From: an uncultured Verrucomicrobiota bacterium
Lineage (GTDB): Bacteria; Verrucomicrobiota; Kiritimatiellia; RFP12; UBA1067
Length of the DNA stretch: 7,883 nt
Assembly (NCBI GenBank): GCA_946615875.1
Contig: CAMOIK010000099.1
Coordinates: forward strand, 1 to 7,883
Reading direction: 5' to 3'
Every line of letters begins with the position of its first letter. Positions within the stretch are counted from its first letter, which is position 1. The notes below the pieces were generated by a model. It searched no databases and had not been told where the DNA came from. It saw only the letters and a program-made list of their open reading frames with translations. This document shows, piece by piece, positions 4,582 through 7,883 of the stretch. Both the position numbers and the translations under genes were made by a program.

Positions 4582-7500
4582 TTAGAGCTGCGGGAGCGCC
4601 GCAAGCTCGGTGAGGAGCTTGTAGTTCTCCTTGAACGAAGCCTCGGCGCGCTCGAGCGTGGCCTCTGCCTTTTCGGGGCCGACCATCTTGACGAGCTGGC
4701 GGAAGCGGTTCTCGCCGAGTTCCTTGGAGAGCGCGTTTTTCGCGAAGGAGACCGTGTCGCTCTTGTCCTTGGAGTCGATGGTGAGGCCGTTCTTGCCCTG
4801 GGCGGAGACTTCCGGGTTGTAGCGCCAGAGCGGGAAGTGGACGGAGTCCACGGCCGCGATCTGGTGCGCCGGGCCGGTGGCGGTGTTCAAGCCCTGCTCG
4901 ATGCAGTGCGCGTAGGCGATGATGAGCGCCGGGCCGTTGTAGTTCTCGGCCTCGGTGAAGGCCTTGACGGTGGCGGCGGGGTTGGCGCCCATCGAGACAT
5001 ACGCGACATAGACGTTCTTGTACTGCATCTGCATGAGGCCGAGGTTCTTCTTTGGCTGCTGCTTGCCGGCCGCCGCGAACTTCGCGATGGCGCCGATAGG
5101 CGTGGCCTTGGAGGCCTGTCCGCCCGTGTTGGAATACACTTCGGTGTCCATGACGAGGATCTTGACGTTGCGGCCGGAGGCGAGCACGTGGTCGAGACCG
5201 CCGTAGCCGATGTCGTAGGCCCAGCCGTCGCCGCCGAGGATCCACACGGACTTGCGCACAAGGTTGTCGGCCACCGCGAGCATCTGCTTGCGGGTCGGGC
5301 AGTCGCAGTCGCAGGCGTTCAGCTTCGCCTTGAGTTCGGCGACGGCCTTGCGCATCTCTTCCACGCCCTGGCCCTTTTCGTCGTGCTGATCGATGGTCTT
5401 GATCTTCTCGAGGATGGCCTTGACGTCCGCCGGAGCCTTCTCGCTGGCGAGCATCTTGTCGACGAGCTCAAACGCGTAGGCCTGGAGCTTGTCGGCGGAG
5501 ATGCGCATGCCGTAGCCGAACTGCGCGTTGTCCTCGAAGAGGGAGTTGGACCAAGCCGGGCCCTTGCCGTCGTTGCGCTGGCAGTAGGGCGTGGTGGGCA
5601 GGTTGCCGCCGTAGATCGAGGAGCATCCGGTGGCGTTCGCGATGAGCAGGCGGTCGCCGCAGAGCTGGGTGAGGAGCTTGACGTATGGCGTCTCGCCGCA
5701 GCCCGCGCAGGCGCCGGAGAACTCGAAGAGCGGGCGCTTGAGCTGGCTGTCGAGCACCTGCTTGGTGTCGAGGAGCATCGGATCGACGTCGGGCAGGCCG
5801 AGGAAGAACTTCCAGTTGGCCGCCTCCTGCTTGCGCAGCGGGATCTGCTCGACCCACTTGAGCGCCGGGGCGTCCTTGAACTTCTCCTGCGACATGGGGC
5901 ACTTGACGAGGCAGAGCTTGCAGCCCATGCAGTCCTCGGGGGCCACCTGGACGGTGAACTTCTCGCCGAGCTTCTTCATCTTGGGCGTCTTGGTGTCTGC
6001 CGATTTGAAGGTTTCCGGCGCGCCTTCGAGGGCGGCGGCGGGATAGACTTTCAAGCGGATCGCGGCGTGAGGGCAGATGATGGAGCACTGGCCGCACTGG
6101 ATGCACTTCGCGGGGTCCCACTGCGGAATGAACGCGGCGACGTTGCGCTTCTCCCACTGCGTCGTGGCGGTCGGCCATGTGCCGTCGTCCGGGATGGCGG
6201 AGACTGGCAGTTCGTTGCCCTTCTGCGCGATCATCTTGGCGGTCACGTTCTTGATGAAGTCCGGTGCTTCGCTGGAGACGGTCGGGGGCTGTTTCAGCTT
6301 GCCGGCGGGCGCGGAAGGATAGTCGACCTTCTCTATCGCGGCGCTGGCGGCCTCGATGCACTTCCAGTTCATCTCGACGACTTCCTGGCCCTTCTTGGAG
6401 TAGGCCTTCTCGGCGTAGTCCTTGAGGACCTGGATCGGGTCGAGCTCGGTGCCGTCGGCCTTGGCGAGCTTGATGCCGGAGAGCTTGAAGAACGCGGTCT
6501 GCAGCACGGTGTTCGTGCGCGTGCCCATGCCGTTCTCGAGGGCGATCTTCGCCGCGTTGATCACGTAGAACTTGAGCTTCTTGTCGATGATCGCCTGCTC
6601 CACCTCGTCGGGCATGTGGTCCCAGATCTCGGCCGCCGTGTAGGGCGAGGCGAGCAGGAACACGGAACCCGGCTTCGCGGCCTTGAGCATGTCGTACTTC
6701 TCGAGGTACGGGAAGCAGTGGCACGCCGTGAAGTCGGCCGAGTTGATGAAGTAGGGCGAGCGGATCATGTCGCTGCCGAAGCGGAGGTGCGAGATCGTGA
6801 CGCCGCCGGACTTCTTGGAGTCGTACTCGAAGTAGCCTTGGGCGTAGTTCTCGGTGTAGTTGCCGATGATCTTGATGGAGTTCTTGTTCGCGCCCACGGT
6901 GCCGTCGGCGCCGAGGCCCCAGAACATGCACTCCTTGCGGTCGCCCTTCGGGACCACGAAATCGCTGTCGCCGAGGATGTAGCGGCCCGAGACGTCATCG
7001 ACGATGCCGACCACGAAGCGGTCGAGCGGCTTCTCCTTCGCCATGTTCGCGAAGACGTTCGCGCACATCTGCGGCGTGAAGTCCTTGGAGCCGATGCCGT
7101 AGCGGCCGGCGAGGATCTTCGGATACTTGAACGAGACGACGCCGTCCTGCAGGCCCTGGCCGATCGCGGCCGCGACGTCGAGGTACAGCGGATCGCCGAT
7201 CGCGCCCGGCTCCTTCACGCGGTCGAGGACCGTGACGACCTTGACGGTCGCGGGGAGCGCCTTGACGAAGTCGACCATCGAGAACGGACGGTAGAGGTGC
7301 ACCTTGAGGAGGCCGACCTTCTTGCCCTCCTTGACGAGCGCGTCGACGGTCTCGTGCAGCGTGTCGCAGCCCGAGCCCATCGCGACGACGACGTACTCGG
7401 CGTCCTTGGCGCCGACGTAGTCGTAGAGCTTGTACGCGCGGCCCGTGAGCTTCGCGAGACGGTCCATGTACTCCTGGACGATCGCGGGCGTCGCCTCGTA

Positions 7501-7883
7501 GAACTTGTTGCAGACCTCGCGGAGCTGGAACGTGACGTCGGGGTTCGACGCCGTGCCGCGCATCGTCGGATGCTCAGGATCGAGCGCGCGCCTGCGGAAG
7601 TCCTCGACGTACTCCTCGTCGATCATCTGGCGGATGACGTCCTGCGGGATCTCGTCGATCTTCTGGACCTCGTGCGAGGTGCGGAAGCCGTCGAAGAAGT
7701 GGAGGAACGGAACCTTCGACTTGAGCGTCGCCGCGTGCGCGACCATCGCCATGTCGTGCGCTTCCTGCACGCTGTTCGAGGCGAGCATCGCGAAGCCGGT
7801 CTGGCGGCACGCCATCACGTCGCCCTGGTCGCCGAAGATGCAGAGCGAGTTCGACGCGAGCGAGCGCGCGGAGACGTGGAACA
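4582..7883 (-). CDS. nifJ: Pyruvate:ferredoxin/flavodoxin oxidoreductase (5' end outside window)
   Basis: The visible 1,099 codons are the bulk of a single-chain, NifJ-type oxidoreductase. The enzyme converts pyruvate and CoA to acetyl-CoA and CO2 while reducing ferredoxin or flavodoxin, a central cytoplasmic step in anaerobes. The frame runs off the right edge beginning FHVSARSLASNS; comparison with full-length enzymes of about 1,170-1,230 residues suggests roughly 100 N-terminal residues are missing. Two ferredoxin-type 4Fe-4S motifs are present, CIQCGQCSIICP (6073-6105) and CMGCKLCLVKCP (5899-5931). The proximal cluster ligands are CAGC (5698-5709), NATGCSS and AYAHC. The thiamine diphosphate region is GGDGWAYDIGYGG with VYSNTGGQ (about 5110-5240). 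Also conserved are QTGFAMLASNSVQEAHD, FFDGFRTSHE and FWGLGADGTVGANK. A linker near 5299-5313 carries CDCDC. The gene converges on batB and ends at the shared terminator. Its promoter lies outside the window. A 2-oxoacid other than pyruvate is possible but less likely. Confidence 0.96.
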   Translation of the reverse strand, partial: FHVSARSLASNSLCIFGDQGDVMACRQTGFAMLASNSVQEAHDMAMVAHAATLKSKVPFLHFFDGFRTSHEVQKIDEIPQDVIRQMIDEEYVEDFRRRALDPEHPTMRGTASNPDVTFQLREVCNKFYEATPAIVQEYMDRLAKLTGRAYKLYDYVGAKDAEYVVVAMGSGCDTLHETVDALVKEGKKVGLLKVHLYRPFSMVDFVKALPATVKVVTVLDRVKEPGAIGDPLYLDVAAAIGQGLQDGVVSFKYPKILAGRYGIGSKDFTPQMCANVFANMAKEKPLDRFVVGIVDDVSGRYILGDSDFVVPKGDRKECMFWGLGADGTVGANKNSIKIIGNYTENYAQGYFEYDSKKSGGVTISHLRFGSDMIRSPYFINSADFTACHCFPYLEKYDMLKAAKPGSVFLLASPYTAAEIWDHMPDEVEQAIIDKKLKFYVINAAKIALENGMGTRTNTVLQTAFFKLSGIKLAKADGTELDPIQVLKDYAEKAYSKKGQEVVEMNWKCIEAASAAIEKVDYPSAPAGKLKQPPTVSSEAPDFIKNVTAKMIAQKGNELPVSAIPDDGTWPTATTQWEKRNVAAFIPQWDPAKCIQCGQCSIICPHAAIRLKVYPAAALEGAPETFKSADTKTPKMKKLGEKFTVQVAPEDCMGCKLCLVKCPMSQEKFKDAPALKWVEQIPLRKQEAANWKFFLGLPDVDPMLLDTKQVLDSQLKRPLFEFSGACAGCGETPYVKLLTQLCGDRLLIANATGCSSIYGGNLPTTPYCQRNDGKGPAWSNSLFEDNAQFGYGMRISADKLQAYAFELVDKMLASEKAPADVKAILEKIKTIDQHDEKGQGVEEMRKAVAELKAKLNACDCDCPTRKQMLAVADNLVRKSVWILGGDGWAYDIGYGGLDHVLASGRNVKILVMDTEVYSNTGGQASKATPIGAIAKFAAAGKQQPKKNLGLMQMQYKNVYVAYVSMGANPAATVKAFTEAENYNGPALIIAYAHCIEQGLNTATGPAHQIAAVDSVHFPLWRYNPEVSAQGKNGLTIDSKDKSDTVSFAKNALSKELGENRFRQLVKMVGPEKAEATLERAEASFKENYKLLTELAALPQL

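Noticed and set aside
5468..6931. A 487-codon open frame on the minus strand inside nifJ
   Set aside because: It is an out-of-frame shadow with an Arg/His-rich translation. The overlapping frame carries all conserved NifJ motifs.

Overview
The window is a high-GC stretch of bacterial chromosome made of housekeeping genes. The best-supported host is an anaerobe or facultative anaerobe, because the largest gene encodes a pyruvate:ferredoxin/flavodoxin oxidoreductase with all of its expected Fe-S ligands. The gene mix (rplM-rpsI, an RhlB-type DEAD-box helicase, a solitary BatB-like VWA protein, a fused NifJ-type oxidoreductase) would suit a Gram-negative anaerobe, for example in the PVC group (Lentisphaerota/Kiritimatiellota-like) or a delta-proteobacterial lineage. 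That placement is inference. No rRNA, tRNA, CRISPR array, transposase or phage gene was seen.

Layout. Bases 1-76 may hold the last codons of an upstream plus-strand gene. Bases 77-392 are a regulatory region: a 23-bp tandem repeat built from a GAGAA/TTCTC dyad, a 9-bp inverted repeat whose right arm lies in the promoter spacer, a strong extended -10 promoter, and a hairpin-rich leader of about 117 nt. Next come rplM (L13, 393-824) and rpsI (S9, 848-1249) as a tight two-gene operon with good ribosome binding sites. A 141-nt gap with inverted repeats but no convincing terminator leads to an RhlB-like RNA helicase (1391-3301). This helicase has a basic, glutamine-rich disordered N-terminus and an acidic/alanine-rich C-terminal extension. 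Sixty-one nt later comes a membrane-anchored VWA protein of the BatB type (3363-4388).

The plus-strand cluster meets a minus-strand gene, nifJ (4582 to beyond 7883, 5' end outside the window), at a shared 17-bp perfect stem-loop terminator (4526-4563). A second set of hairpins lies between batB and that terminator.

Functionally the window combines ribosome synthesis (L13, S9), RNA remodelling (helicase), an envelope-associated MIDAS protein and central anaerobic carbon metabolism. The genes look like neighbours rather than one pathway. I found no convincing undescribed multi-gene system. The signals most worth a second look are the dyad tandem repeat and structured leader upstream of rplM, the helicase's long low-complexity tails, and a Cys-Asp-Cys-Asp-Cys motif in the NifJ linker.
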